Source of the DNA: Solidesulfovibrio fructosivorans JJ]
GTDB taxonomy: Bacteria; Desulfobacterota; Desulfovibrionia; Desulfovibrionales; Desulfovibrionaceae
Assembly (NCBI RefSeq): GCF_000179555.1
Contig: NZ_AECZ01000001.1
Location: 248,001 to 312,000 of the forward strand
Length of the DNA stretch: 64,000 nt
Direction: 5' to 3'
The notes beneath the pieces are model-generated. The model did not search any database. It had not been told where the DNA came from and saw nothing but the letters and a program-made list of their open reading frames with translations. Below, in pieces: positions 44,508 to 53,447 of the stretch (positions are counted from its first letter, which is position 1; each line of letters begins with the position of its first letter). The position numbers were made by a program, and so were the translations under genes.

Positions 44508-45605
44508 ATGCCGTCTTCCTGCATGGCCCCCACGACGTCCCTGGCCGGCGGGCACCTGGCCCGCCAGAAAGCCAAGCAGGCCAAGGCGTTCGCCCTGTGC
44601 GCCGCCCTTGTCGCCCTTGCCCTCTATGCCCTGGCCGCTGGCAGCTACGACCTCGGCCTGTCCGACATCTTAGCCGCCCTGGCCGGCACCCGGCAGGGAC
44701 CGGGCGCGGTGGTGGTCACGGGTATCCGGCTGCCGCGCATCCTGGCCGCCATCGCCGGCGGCTTCGGCCTGGCCGTTTCGGGCGTTTTGACCCAAAGCCT
44801 GCTTTCCAACCCGCTCGCCTCGCCCTTTACCCTCGGCATCAGCCACGGCGCGGCTTTCGGCGCGGCCTGCGGCATCGTGTTCCTGGGGGCCGGGGCGTTT
44901 TCCGGCAACGCCCTGGCCACGTCGAGCGCCGAATTCGCTCGGATCGGCGGCGTGTTCACCATGTCCCTGTGCGCTTTTGCCGGGGCCATCGGCACCACGG
45001 CGCTGGTGACCGGGCTTGCCCTGGTCAAGCGGCTCGGGCCCCAGGCGATCATCTTGTGCGGCGTGGCGCTCTCCTCGCTTTTCACCGCCGGCACCATCCT
45101 CATCCAGTTCTATGCCGACGAACTGCAACTCGCGGCCATCGTCTTCTGGACCTTCGGGGACGTGTCCCGGGCGCGGGACGCGCAAATTGTCGTCATGGGC
45201 CTCGTCGCCGCCGCCACCGGCGGTTTTTGTCTCTATGCCCGCCAGGACTTAAACGCCCTGCTCGCCGGCGACGACGTGGCCAAGAGCGTGGGCGTCAACA
45301 CCAAGTGCCTGCGCCTTGTCGGCATGGGGCTGGCCGCTCTTTGTTCCGGGGTGGTGGTGGCCGTATGCGGCGTGATCGCCTTTCTGGGACTGCTCGCCCC
45401 GCACATCGCCAGACGTTCGGTGGGCTGCGATCATGGCCCGCTGGCCATCCATGCCGGGCTTTGGGGCGCGCTCCTTTTGCTCGGGGCCGATACGGCCGGC
45501 CGGCTGCTGGCCGGGACGGGCGCGTTGCCCGTGGGCGTGCTCACATCCTTTATGGGCGCGCCGCTTTTCCTTTTTCTCTTGCTGCGCGGAGGGAGCCGGA
45601 CATGA
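44508..45605 (+). CDS. FecCD-family ABC transporter permease
   Basis: 365 aa, about ten membrane helices. Family motifs: RLPRILAAIAGGFGLAVSGV, TQSLLSNPLASPFTLGISHG, AAFGAACGIV and the C-terminal GVIAFLGLLAPHIARRSVG and GALPVGVLTSFMGAPLFLFL. Inner-membrane part of importers for iron-siderophores, haem, cobalamin or (MolB-type) molybdate/tungstate. No clear SD; a second ATG is five codons in. The stop overlaps the ATPase start as ATGA. Confidence 0.92.
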   Translation: MPSSCMAPTTSLAGGHLARQKAKQAKAFALCAALVALALYALAAGSYDLGLSDILAALAGTRQGPGAVVVTGIRLPRILAAIAGGFGLAVSGVLTQSLLSNPLASPFTLGISHGAAFGAACGIVFLGAGAFSGNALATSSAEFARIGGVFTMSLCAFAGAIGTTALVTGLALVKRLGPQAIILCGVALSSLFTAGTILIQFYADELQLAAIVFWTFGDVSRARDAQIVVMGLVAAATGGFCLYARQDLNALLAGDDVAKSVGVNTKCLRLVGMGLAALCSGVVVAVCGVIAFLGLLAPHIARRSVGCDHGPLAIHAGLWGALLLLGADTAGRLLAGTGALPVGVLTSFMGAPLFLFLLLRGGSRT

Positions 45606-46372
45606 GCCTGTCGGCGCGAAATCTTTCCTTTGCCTACAACGGCGCGGCCGTGCTTACGGATGTGAGCTTGCGGCTTGAGCCCGGGCGCGTCACCGCCATT
45701 CTCGGCGTCAACGGTGCCGGTAAATCCACCCTGCTCAAATGCCTGGGCGGCCTGATCCGGCCCCAGCGCGGCGGTGTCGCGCTCGGCGAGAAAAAACTCG
45801 GCGAATTGTCCCGGCGCGACGCGGCCCGGCGCATCGCCTACGTGCCCCAGTCCCAGCAGGCCGAAGGCATGACCGTGTTCGAGGCCGTACTGCTCGGCCG
45901 CCGTCCCCACATGGGGCTTCGCCCGTCCCGGCGGGACATGGGCATCGTGGAAGGCGTACTCACGCGGCTCGGCCTTTCCGCCCTGGCCTTTCGCCGCCTC
46001 GACGCGCTCTCCGGCGGCGAGATGCAAAAAACCGCCATTGCCCGGGCGTTGGTCCAGGAGCCGGACGTGCTGCTTTTGGACGAACCCACGGCCAGCCTGG
46101 ATCTCAAGAACATGCTCGAGGTCTTCGCCATCGTCCGGCAGGCCGTGACCGGCCAGGGCGTCGCCGCCGCCGCCGTGCTCCACGACCTGTCCCAGGCCAT
46201 GCGCTTCGCCGACGACTTCGTGCTGCTTTCCAGGGGCGCGGTCCTGGCCCGTGTCGACGCCAAGGGACTGACGCCCGAGATCGTGCGCGCGGTCTACGGC
46301 GTGGACGTGGCCTTCGGCGAGGTGGGCGGCCATCCCGTGGCCGCGCCCCTGGGCGTTGCCGACGCCGCCTAA
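45602..46372 (+). CDS. ABC transporter ATPase (FepC/BtuD-like)
   Basis: 256 aa. Walker A GVNGAGKSTLLKCLGG, Q-loop YVPQSQQ, signature LSGGEMQKTAIARALVQEP, Walker B LLLDEPTASLD, and H-switch VLHDLSQAMRFADDF are all intact. It energises the permease encoded immediately upstream, with which it is translationally coupled. The binding-protein gene follows after 24 bases. Confidence 0.95.
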   Translation: MSLSARNLSFAYNGAAVLTDVSLRLEPGRVTAILGVNGAGKSTLLKCLGGLIRPQRGGVALGEKKLGELSRRDAARRIAYVPQSQQAEGMTVFEAVLLGRRPHMGLRPSRRDMGIVEGVLTRLGLSALAFRRLDALSGGEMQKTAIARALVQEPDVLLLDEPTASLDLKNMLEVFAIVRQAVTGQGVAAAAVLHDLSQAMRFADDFVLLSRGAVLARVDAKGLTPEIVRAVYGVDVAFGEVGGHPVAAPLGVADAA

Positions 46373-46396
46373 CCCTTGCCCCAAAAGGAAGCCGCC

Positions 46397-47521
46397 ATGC
46401 CGCATCCGTATCGCGTTTTTTTCCTGTGTTGCGCCCTTGTCCTCATGACCGCCACAGCTCCGGCCGCGGCGGACACGCCCGCAGGGACGCGGCAGGTGAC
46501 CGACGCCGCCGGACGCCAGGTCACGGTGCCGGACAATCCCCGGCGCATCATCTGCCTCGGGCCGGGCTGCCTACGGCTCATCGCCTATCTCGACGCCACA
46601 AATCGGGTGGTCGGCGTCGAGCGCTTCGAAAAGGACAAGCGGACCGGCCGGCCATACAGCCTGGCCCATCCGGAGTTCATAAAGCTCCCGGTCATCGGTC
46701 CGGGCGGCCCCAAAAGCATCAACCAGGAGCCGGACCTCGAAGCCGTACTGGCCGTCGCGCCGCAAGTCATCTTCGTGACAGCCATGGACGCGGCCGTGGC
46801 CGAGGCCATGCAGGCCAAGCTGCGCATTCCCGTGGTGGTTTTGAGCTACGGCCAGTTCGCCCGCTACGATTACAAGGTGTTCGACAGCCTGGCCCTGGCC
46901 GGAAACATCCTGGGCTGTCCGGACCGGGCAGCGGCGGTGGCGGATTTCATGAAAAGGGCCGAGGCCGATGTGCGCGCCCGGGCGAAAAAGGGGCAAGCCG
47001 CGCCGGGTTACGTCAAGCCTACGGTTTACGTCGGCGGCACCGGTCTTCGCGGCACCCATGGGCTTACCAGCACCGACAACCCGTATGCCCCCCTGGAGTG
47101 GCTATCGGCCGACAATCTGGCCGGCCGCGTCACGAAAGACGGCCATGCCTTCATCGACAAGGAACAGCTCCTGGCCTTCAACCCGGATGTCCTTTTCGTC
47201 GACGCCGCCGGCCTGGCGCTGGTGGCCGACGAATTCACGCAGCAACCCGAATTCGTCGGGGCTCTTCGCGCGGTGAAGGACGGCAGGGTCTACGTGCTCT
47301 ACCCCTTCACCAACTACCTGACCAACTTGGACACCATCGTGGTCGACGCCTATGCGGCCGGGAAAATCCTCTATCCGCAGGCGTTCGCCGATATCGATCC
47401 AGCGGCCAAGGCCGACGAAATCTACCGGTTTCTGCTGGGCAAGCCCGTCTACGCGCAAATGGCCCACGATTTCGGGCCGCTTGGCCAAAAGCCGGCATTT
47501 TTCAAAAATACCCAGCCGTAA
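46397..47521 (+). CDS. Periplasmic substrate-binding protein (FecB/MolA-like)
   Basis: 374 aa. Signal peptide (VFFLCCALVLMTATAPAAA) without lipobox, then a TroA-type two-lobed binding fold starting DAAGRQVTVPDNPRRIICLG. The segment VYVGGTGLRGTHGLTST and YAPLEWLSADNLAG are like cluster members that bind oxyanion or metal complexes, not ferric hydroxamates, but the ligand cannot be read from sequence. ATG with AAAGGA. Part of the FecCD operon. Confidence 0.88.
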   Translation: MPHPYRVFFLCCALVLMTATAPAAADTPAGTRQVTDAAGRQVTVPDNPRRIICLGPGCLRLIAYLDATNRVVGVERFEKDKRTGRPYSLAHPEFIKLPVIGPGGPKSINQEPDLEAVLAVAPQVIFVTAMDAAVAEAMQAKLRIPVVVLSYGQFARYDYKVFDSLALAGNILGCPDRAAAVADFMKRAEADVRARAKKGQAAPGYVKPTVYVGGTGLRGTHGLTSTDNPYAPLEWLSADNLAGRVTKDGHAFIDKEQLLAFNPDVLFVDAAGLALVADEFTQQPEFVGALRAVKDGRVYVLYPFTNYLTNLDTIVVDAYAAGKILYPQAFADIDPAAKADEIYRFLLGKPVYAQMAHDFGPLGQKPAFFKNTQP

Positions 47522-47534
47522 TGTGGGGACAGAC

Positions 47535-48158
47535 ATGGAAACGGAAAGAGCAAGAGATGATGTGGCTACCTTGACGACGCGGGCGGTGGATTACCACGGG
47601 CATATGTGTCCGGGGCTGGCCATCGGCATCCAGGCGGCGCGCATTGGCCTCGCCGTATGCGGCCATGACGGCGACGAGGACGTGGTGGCCGTGGTCGAGA
47701 CGGACATGTGCGCCGTGGACGCCATCCAGGCGCTTATGGGCTGCACCTACGGCAAGGGCAACCTGATCCACCGCGATTACGGCAAAAACGCCTTCACCTT
47801 CCACCGCCGTCGCGACGGCGTTGCCGTGCGTTTGCTTGCCCGGCCGGACCTGCACAAGCTGGTGGACCCGGAGTTCGCGGCCGTGCGCGAGATCCTCAAC
47901 ACCGACCCCCAAAATGCCGGGGCCAAGGCCGAACTGCCGGCGCTCGCCATACGGTGCGCCAAACGGATTCTCGAAAGCGATCCCGAAACCTTTTTCACGC
48001 GCACCGAACCGGCCCGGGTGGCCCCCAGACGGGCGGCCATCCTGTCGAGCCTCGTCTGCGAGGCCTGCGGCGAATCCGTGATGGAGTCGCGCACCCGGCG
48101 TTTTGCCGGCAAGACCCTGTGCATTCCCTGCTTTATGGCCGTGGAGCAGAAAATCTGA
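47535..48158 (+). CDS. FmdE-like protein with C-terminal zinc ribbon
   Basis: 207 aa. N-terminal FmdE domain: DYHGHMCPGLAIGIQAARIG and ETDMCAVDAIQALMGCTYGK, GNLIHRDYGKNAF, with conserved Cys/His typical of the family named after formylmethanofuran dehydrogenase subunit E. A treble-clef-like zinc site CEAC...CIPC closes the protein. No signal peptide. It begins 13 bases after the binding protein stop with GGGGA as SD, so it belongs to the transporter operon. The link to molybdenum/tungsten or other metal handling is an inference from family context. Confidence 0.85.
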   Translation: METERARDDVATLTTRAVDYHGHMCPGLAIGIQAARIGLAVCGHDGDEDVVAVVETDMCAVDAIQALMGCTYGKGNLIHRDYGKNAFTFHRRRDGVAVRLLARPDLHKLVDPEFAAVREILNTDPQNAGAKAELPALAIRCAKRILESDPETFFTRTEPARVAPRRAAILSSLVCEACGESVMESRTRRFAGKTLCIPCFMAVEQKI

Positions 48159-48218
48159 CCGGCGCCCTCTTCCCTCTCAACGTATCCCCCAACAGCCAAC
48201 TCGTTCCAATAGATGTCT

Positions 48219-48270
48219 TTTGAAGGGGGCCTGGGGGAAACTTTTCGTAAGACAAAGTTTCCCCCAGCTT
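48219..48270. repeat. Dispersed hairpin repeat, family B, copy 3
   Basis: TTTTGAAGGGGGC leads into a perfect 14-bp stem CTGGGGGAAACTTT / AAAGTTTCCCCCAG with loop TCGTAAGAC, identical in loop to the copy at 14806. It lies between the convergent FmdE and M24 peptidase genes. Confidence 0.8.
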
Positions 48271-48280
48271 CTTCCCTCCC

Positions 48281-49501
48281 CTACTCGACGCAAATGATGT
48301 CGTACCTGTCGCCGGTCAGGCATTTGCCGCCCTGCTCGGTCACCTCGAAGGTGTTCTCCACCCCGACCATGCCGATGTCGGGGATGCCGAACTTGGGTTC
48401 GAGGGCCAGGGTCATGCCCGCTTCGAGAGGCTCGTCGAAACCCTTGGCGATCACCGGCCAGGCATCGATGGCAAGCCCTATGCCGTGTCCCAGGAAGCGC
48501 ACCTTGTTTCCGTCAAGCCCCATAAACCCTACGTCCATGCCGGCTTCGGCGACGATGGACAGGGCCAAGGCGTAGAGCTCGCTCGGCTTCGCGCCGGGCG
48601 TAAGCCGCTTTGCCACGGCCTGCTGGACCCGCATGCACAGGTCGTGGCCGCGCCGCACGCTGTCCGGGATGGCGGAGGCCTTGCCGGCGAAATAGACCTG
48701 CGTCTTGTCCGTGACGTAGCCTTCGATGGTAAAACCGTTGTCGATGGTGAGCACGCCGCCCTTTTTCCAAACAGCGCCGGCGTAGCCGGAAAAAGGCAAG
48801 GCCGGATGCTCGCCGCGAAGTCCCACCGGGCCGTTGAAGACGCTCGGATAGTTACCGCTGTCCCCGGCCGCGATATGGCCGAGGAAGATTTCGTCGCCAT
48901 TTGTCATGCGAAGCTGCCCCTGGTGGCCGAGGTCGAAAAAGACGTCCCAGCATTTGCGGGTGATCTCGCGCTCGCTCATGCCCGGCTGGATTACGGCCGG
49001 CAGGCGCTCCATGAGCCCTTCGGCGTGGCGCGCGCCGCACAGGCGGATTTTGGCGAGCTCCCAGGCCGATTTTTGCGCCTGGGCCATGGCCAGGGCCGCG
49101 TCGCCCGGCACGAAGCTGACGCCGGGGAGCCGCGAGGATAAAAGCGCGGCCAGATTCCAGGACAGTCCCGACTGCTCCGCGGCGCAAATGGACGTTATGG
49201 GGCTGCCGGCTTTTTCGCAAAGCGGCATCAGGTCGCCGTAGGAGCGAAAGCCGACGATGGTTTGCAGCGGGCTTTCGAGCAGCGCCCGTTCCTTGCCCTT
49301 GCGGCAGGCCAAGACCGGCTTGCCGCTGGCCGGCAGCCACAGCACGCCGTTGGCCCAGGTTCCGGTCAGATAATAGATGGCGAGCCTCGAGAAGACGAGC
49401 AGTCCGCCGGCTTCGGGCGCGACCTTGGCCAAAGCGGCCCGGCACTTGGCCAGGCGGTCGGCCATTTCCTCTTCGGGCAAACGTTCCAGGGCTTCAAACA
49501 T
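48281..49501 (-). CDS. M24 family metallopeptidase (Xaa-Pro aminopeptidase-like)
   Basis: 406 aa: N-terminal creatinase-like domain (FSRLAIYYLTGTWANGVLWL) and C-terminal pita-bread domain. The five metal ligands are visible: LTIDNGF (Asp), YVTDKTQVY (Asp), FLGHGIGLAID (His), LALEPKFG (Glu) and VGVENTFEV (Glu). Likely removes N-terminal residues preceding proline; cytoplasmic. ATG follows GGGGAG. Divergent from the EamA gene. Confidence 0.9.
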   Translation of the reverse strand: MFEALERLPEEEMADRLAKCRAALAKVAPEAGGLLVFSRLAIYYLTGTWANGVLWLPASGKPVLACRKGKERALLESPLQTIVGFRSYGDLMPLCEKAGSPITSICAAEQSGLSWNLAALLSSRLPGVSFVPGDAALAMAQAQKSAWELAKIRLCGARHAEGLMERLPAVIQPGMSEREITRKCWDVFFDLGHQGQLRMTNGDEIFLGHIAAGDSGNYPSVFNGPVGLRGEHPALPFSGYAGAVWKKGGVLTIDNGFTIEGYVTDKTQVYFAGKASAIPDSVRRGHDLCMRVQQAVAKRLTPGAKPSELYALALSIVAEAGMDVGFMGLDGNKVRFLGHGIGLAIDAWPVIAKGFDEPLEAGMTLALEPKFGIPDIGMVGVENTFEVTEQGGKCLTGDRYDIICVE

Positions 49502-49628
49502 CACGACTCCCCTTGTGTTTTCTTTTCCGACCCGACACGGTATAGCGGCGCTCCGGCGCGACGCCCGGATACGACTGATTGTCGGTCAAAGCTGTAACGC
49601 GCCGCACAACCGTCTTTCGGATAGGTGC

Positions 49629-50531
49629 ATGGCAAACGATAGAGTGTCCTGGCGAGCCGCTCTCGCCCTCACCGCGGGCACGCTCCTCTGGGGCGGCTCG
49701 TTTATCGCCATGAAGATCGCCATGCGCGGCTACGCGCCGCTTCTGGTGGTCTTTTGCCGCATGGCCCTGGCCTCGCTGGTCTTCGGGCTCATGTGGCGGC
49801 GCATGGGCGGGTTCGGCGCGGCCAAGGGCGACTGGCCGGGGCTCATCTTCATGGCCCTTTGCGAACCGTGCCTGTATTTCGTGTTCGAGGCCAAGGCGCT
49901 CACGCTCACCCAAGCCTCGCAGGCGGCCATGGTCACGGCCATGCTGCCGCTTTTGACCGTTCTCGCCGCCGCGTTATTCCTTAAAGAAAAGCTTGAGAAA
50001 AAAGCTGCCTTCGGACTGCTGCTGGCGGTGGTCGGGGTGGTGGTCATGAGCGCTTCCGGCGGGGCGACCGGGGACGCGCCCCGGCCCGTGCTCGGCAACT
50101 TCCTGGAATTTATCGCCATGTGTTGCGCCGTGGGCTACATCGTCACGGCCAGACGCTTGGCCGCCCGGCACAGGCCGCTTTACCTCACGGCCATGCAGGC
50201 CTTTACCGGAACGGTTTTTTTCACGCCCGTGCTTTTCTTCGTGCCTTTTCCGGAGCGCATCGAACCGGGGCCGACCCTGGCCGTGGTCTTTCTGGGGCTT
50301 GGCGTCACCTTCGTGGCCTACGGGCTGTACAACTACGGCGTGAGCCTCGCCCCGGCCAGCAAGGCGGCGGCGTTTCTCAACCTCATTCCGGTCTTCGCCT
50401 GCCTGCTGTCCTATTTCATGCTGGACGAAAAACTTACCCCGACCCAGTGGGTCGGCGGCGGACTGGCCCTTGGCGGCGTGGCCTTAAGCGCCCGCCCCGG
50501 CCGGGATGATCAATCCTCGCGCCGGGAATAG
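49629..50531 (+). CDS. EamA/DMT-family transporter
   Basis: 300 aa with ten membrane segments in two EamA halves (LTAGTLLWGGSFIAMKIAMR... and NFLEFIAMCCAVGYIVTARR...). The typical ASQAAMVTAMLPLLTVLAAA and ASKAAAFLNLIPVFACLLSY motifs are the repeated family signature. Probably exports amino acids or small metabolites. Its 3' end overlaps the convergent mqnC end by 22 bases. Confidence 0.9.
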   Translation: MANDRVSWRAALALTAGTLLWGGSFIAMKIAMRGYAPLLVVFCRMALASLVFGLMWRRMGGFGAAKGDWPGLIFMALCEPCLYFVFEAKALTLTQASQAAMVTAMLPLLTVLAAALFLKEKLEKKAAFGLLLAVVGVVVMSASGGATGDAPRPVLGNFLEFIAMCCAVGYIVTARRLAARHRPLYLTAMQAFTGTVFFTPVLFFVPFPERIEPGPTLAVVFLGLGVTFVAYGLYNYGVSLAPASKAAAFLNLIPVFACLLSYFMLDEKLTPTQWVGGGLALGGVALSARPGRDDQSSRRE

Positions 50532-51553
50532 TCCATATTGCGCCGCACAGGCGTAAATCCGGCCGAGATGGCCAGCCGGCGCAGCTCGTCTTCCTCCATG
50601 CGGAAATGGACCCCGGCCGCGGCCACCACGTTTTCCTCGATCATGGTCGAGCCAAGGTCGTTGGCCCCGAAAAAAAGCGCCATCTGGCCGACCATGGGGC
50701 CCTGGGTCACCCAGGAGGCCTGGACATTGGGCACGTTGTCGAGAAAAAGCCGCGAAAGGGCCAGCCAGCGCAGGTATTCCCAGGACGAGGCCTCGGGCAC
50801 GGTCAGCCCCGTGTTGCCGGGCTGGAAGGTCCAGGGGATAAAGGCCGTGAATCCGCCGGTTTCGTCCTGCAGGTCGCGGATGCGCGACAGGTGCTCCAGG
50901 CGGTGGTCGATGGTCTCGCCAAGGCCGATGACCATGGTGGCCGTGGTGCGAAGTCCCAAACCGTGGGCCTGGCGCATGACCTCGATCCAGTCGTCGGCCG
51001 GGCACTTGTTGGGCGAAACGCTTCCCCGGATGGGGTCGGAGAGGATTTCCGCGCCGCCGCCGGGCAGCGAGGCCAGTCCGGCCGCCTTGAGTTCGGAAAG
51101 CACCTCGGCTATGGAGAGCCCTTCCATTTTGGCCAGAAAGACGATCTCCGGCGGCGAGAAGCCGTGCACGGCCACTTCCGGGAAGCGGTCGCGCAAAAAG
51201 GCCAGCATGCCGGTGTAGAAATCCAGATGCAGGTCCGGATGCATGCCGCCCTGGAGCAGGATCTGCCAGCCGCCGAGGGCCACGGTTTCGCCCACCTTGG
51301 CCGCAAGCTCCTCCCGCGAAAGGACGTAGCCTTCCGCGTGTCCGGGCGGGCGGAAAAAGGCGCAAAAGCGGCAGCCGCAGGCGCAGATGTTGGTATAGTT
51401 GATGTTGCGGTCGACGATGTAGGTGACGATCGGCTCGGGATGCAGGGTAAGCCTTGCGGCGTGGGCTATTTTGCCCAGCGCGAAGACGTTGGCGTCCTCC
51501 CACAAGGCCCGGGCCTCGTCGATGCTTATACGATCGATGGCGGAAACGGACAT
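50510..51553 (-). CDS. mqnC: Cyclic dehypoxanthine futalosine synthase MqnC
   Basis: 347 aa radical-SAM enzyme of the futalosine route to menaquinone. It begins ISIDEARALWEDANVFALGK and has the cluster motif CACGCRFCAFFR (C-x3-C-x2-C), then VALGGWQILLQGGMHPDL and GGGAEILSDPIRGSVSPNK, all typical of MqnC in contrast to MqnE. ATG with GGAGGT at 10 nt. Menaquinone is the quinone of these anaerobes. The other mqn genes are not in the window. Confidence 0.92.
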   Translation of the reverse strand: MSVSAIDRISIDEARALWEDANVFALGKIAHAARLTLHPEPIVTYIVDRNINYTNICACGCRFCAFFRPPGHAEGYVLSREELAAKVGETVALGGWQILLQGGMHPDLHLDFYTGMLAFLRDRFPEVAVHGFSPPEIVFLAKMEGLSIAEVLSELKAAGLASLPGGGAEILSDPIRGSVSPNKCPADDWIEVMRQAHGLGLRTTATMVIGLGETIDHRLEHLSRIRDLQDETGGFTAFIPWTFQPGNTGLTVPEASSWEYLRWLALSRLFLDNVPNVQASWVTQGPMVGQMALFFGANDLGSTMIEENVVAAAGVHFRMEEDELRRLAISAGFTPVRRNMDYSRRED

Positions 51554-51633
51554 GCGCGCGAAACCTCCGGGCATGAATGCCGCCAAGCGGATACACCTTT
51601 TTCCGGCAAACGAAAACCTCTCGGAGGCAGGCA

Positions 51634-52047
51634 GTGCTGTACGCCGATGCGACGCTTCAAAAACTTCTCGCCCCGGGCGCGACCATCGCCCTTCTCGGGG
51701 CCAAGGACCGCCCCGGCACCGAAGTGGACATGGTCGGGCGCTATCTGCTCGAGGCGGGCTTTACCGTCATCCCGGTGCACCCGGCCAGAAACACGGTCTG
51801 GGGGCTGCCCGCCCGCAAAACCCTGGCCGACATCGATATCCCGGTGGATATCGTCAACCTGTTTCGGGCGGCGCAACATTGTCCGGCCCATGCCGCCGAA
51901 ACGCTGGCCCTGACGCATCGGCCGCGTTGCTTTTGGATGCAATCCGGCATCGCCAGTCCCGAAGCCAGGACGCTTTTGGAGCCAAACGGCGTGGTCGTGG
52001 TGGAAGATCGTTGCATCATGGTTGAACACCGTCGTCTTTGGGGGTAG
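51634..52047 (+). CDS. CoA-binding domain protein (YccU-like)
   Basis: 137 aa. CoA-binding Rossmann domain: TIALLGAKDRPGTEVDMVGR, YLLEAGFTVIPVHPARNTVW and FWMQSGIASPEARTLLEPNG match the single-domain CoA-binding family. A GTG start follows GGAGG. It is first in a compact operon with the YkgJ and J-domain genes (9-base gap, then overlap) and divergent from mqnC. Function unknown. Confidence 0.85.
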   Translation: MLYADATLQKLLAPGATIALLGAKDRPGTEVDMVGRYLLEAGFTVIPVHPARNTVWGLPARKTLADIDIPVDIVNLFRAAQHCPAHAAETLALTHRPRCFWMQSGIASPEARTLLEPNGVVVVEDRCIMVEHRRLWG

Positions 52048-52056
52048 AAAGTCGCA

Positions 52057-52548
52057 ATGCCGCAAGTCGTCGCCTTTACCTGCCGCCGTTGCGGCCATTG
52101 TTGCCAGGGAGTGGGCGGCATCATGCTGTCCCTTAGCGACATCACGCGTCTGGCCGAACATCTGGGGCTCACACCGGAGGCAATGCTGGCGCGTTTCGCC
52201 GAGCATGTCGGCGGCAAGGACCGTCTGGCCACGGGCGCGGATGGTTACTGCATCTTTTACAACGAGGGCTGCTCGGTGCATCCGGCCCGTCCCGACGTAT
52301 GCCGGGCCTGGCCCTATTTCCGAGGCAACATCATCGACGCCGCCAGCCATGCCATGGCCGCCGAGGATTGCCCGGGCATAAATACCGAAGTTGATCACGC
52401 GGAATTCGCCCGCCAGGGCATGGAGTACCTGCGCCGCCACGGCTTGGCCCGTGTCCAGGGCGTGGGCGCGCCCGAAGCCCTGGCCGTCATGCCGCCACAG
52501 CCAGCCGAGGAGACGGAGCATGGCCCCTGCGGATGCGATGCGTCTTGA
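52057..52548 (+). CDS. YkgJ-family cysteine-cluster protein
   Basis: 163 aa. FTCRRCGHCCQGVGGIMLS is the family signature; further cysteines in YCIFYNEGCSVHPARPDVCR and EDCPG complete the set (C-x2-C-x2-CC ... C ... C ... C ... C), implying an iron-sulfur or zinc centre. Role unknown. The C-terminus ends GPCGCDAS. The next gene starts 29 bases before the stop, in another frame. Confidence 0.9.
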   Translation: MPQVVAFTCRRCGHCCQGVGGIMLSLSDITRLAEHLGLTPEAMLARFAEHVGGKDRLATGADGYCIFYNEGCSVHPARPDVCRAWPYFRGNIIDAASHAMAAEDCPGINTEVDHAEFARQGMEYLRRHGLARVQGVGAPEALAVMPPQPAEETEHGPCGCDAS

Positions 52549-53353
52549 TGAAGCGCGCGCCCTGCTTGGCGTTTCGAGTTCGGATGAACTTGAAGCCGTC
52601 AAATCCGCCTATCGCAAACTGGCGTTTTCCCTGCATCCCGACCTGCATCCCGACGACCCCGGCGCCAAGCGGAAATTCCAGCGGCTAAACGAAGCCTACC
52701 TGCTGCTGCGCCATTTTCACGCCAACAAGGACAACGAACCCGGTCCCCAGGCCTCTCCAGGCTCCAAGCCCGGGCGAAAGACCACGACCAGGACAAGCGC
52801 CGGCCCTCGTCCGACCGCCGGTCCGGGGCCCGGCCAGGCTCACCGCCAGCGCCAGGCCAAGGCCGCCTATACCCAGGCGTCCAAGCAAAACGCCGACGCC
52901 GGGTTCTACTTCCGACGCGAGGAAGTGCTCCAGGACCTGCTCAAGGACCCCTTCGCCCGGCAGGTGTTCCAGGACATCTACCAGCAGGTGCGCAACAAGT
53001 CCGCCGCCGCCAGCGGTCCGGTCACGGCCAAGGGACCGCGCAAAGTCTCTTTCCACTGGGGCGAGAAGGCGCTATCACTTGATATTACCAAAGGTTTTTG
53101 GGATTCCCTCAAGGGATACTTTCAAAAGCAGCTCGACGACGAACAGACCATCCATCTGCCGACGACAAGCCTTTTTCCCGGCACACGCATCCGGGTGGGC
53201 ATCCGACACGGCCTGGGCAACAGCAAGCCGACCATGGTGGAAGTGACCCTGCCCCCGGATTTCGTGGTCGGCCGCCCCATACGGCTCAAAGGCATGGGCC
53301 GGCGCATCGGCCCCATGCGCGGCGACCTGTACCTGCGGCTGCTGGCCAAATAG
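52520..53353 (+). CDS. J-domain co-chaperone (DnaJ-like, no zinc finger)
   Basis: 277 aa. N-terminal J-domain with the HPD tripeptide (VKSAYRKLAFSLHPDLHPDD, FQRLNEAYLLL), a Pro/Thr/Gly-rich linker, and a C-terminal beta domain (RKVSFHWGEKALSLDITKGF, IRVGIRHGLGNSKPTMVEVT, RPIRLKGMGRRIGPMRGDLY) resembling the DnaJ substrate-binding C-domain. No CXXCXGXG repeats, so type II/III. It stimulates a DnaK ATPase. Overlaps the YkgJ gene, so it is translationally coupled to it. Confidence 0.85.
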   Translation: MAPADAMRLDEARALLGVSSSDELEAVKSAYRKLAFSLHPDLHPDDPGAKRKFQRLNEAYLLLRHFHANKDNEPGPQASPGSKPGRKTTTRTSAGPRPTAGPGPGQAHRQRQAKAAYTQASKQNADAGFYFRREEVLQDLLKDPFARQVFQDIYQQVRNKSAAASGPVTAKGPRKVSFHWGEKALSLDITKGFWDSLKGYFQKQLDDEQTIHLPTTSLFPGTRIRVGIRHGLGNSKPTMVEVTLPPDFVVGRPIRLKGMGRRIGPMRGDLYLRLLAK

Positions 53354-53377
53354 GAGGTGGAGTTGGGAGCCTCCGGC

Positions 53378-53441
53378 GGCCCGGGGGAAACTTTTTGAAA
53401 AAAGTTTCCCCCGGGACCCCTTTCAAAAACTTTCAAAGGGG
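53378..53441. repeat. Dispersed hairpin repeat, family B, copy 4
   Basis: A 17-bp perfect stem CCCGGGGGAAACTTTTT / AAAAAGTTTCCCCCGGG, followed by a second small hairpin CCCCTTT...AAAGGGG. It lies between the J-domain gene and the next plus-strand gene. Confidence 0.8.
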
Positions 53442-53447
53442 GGGACA

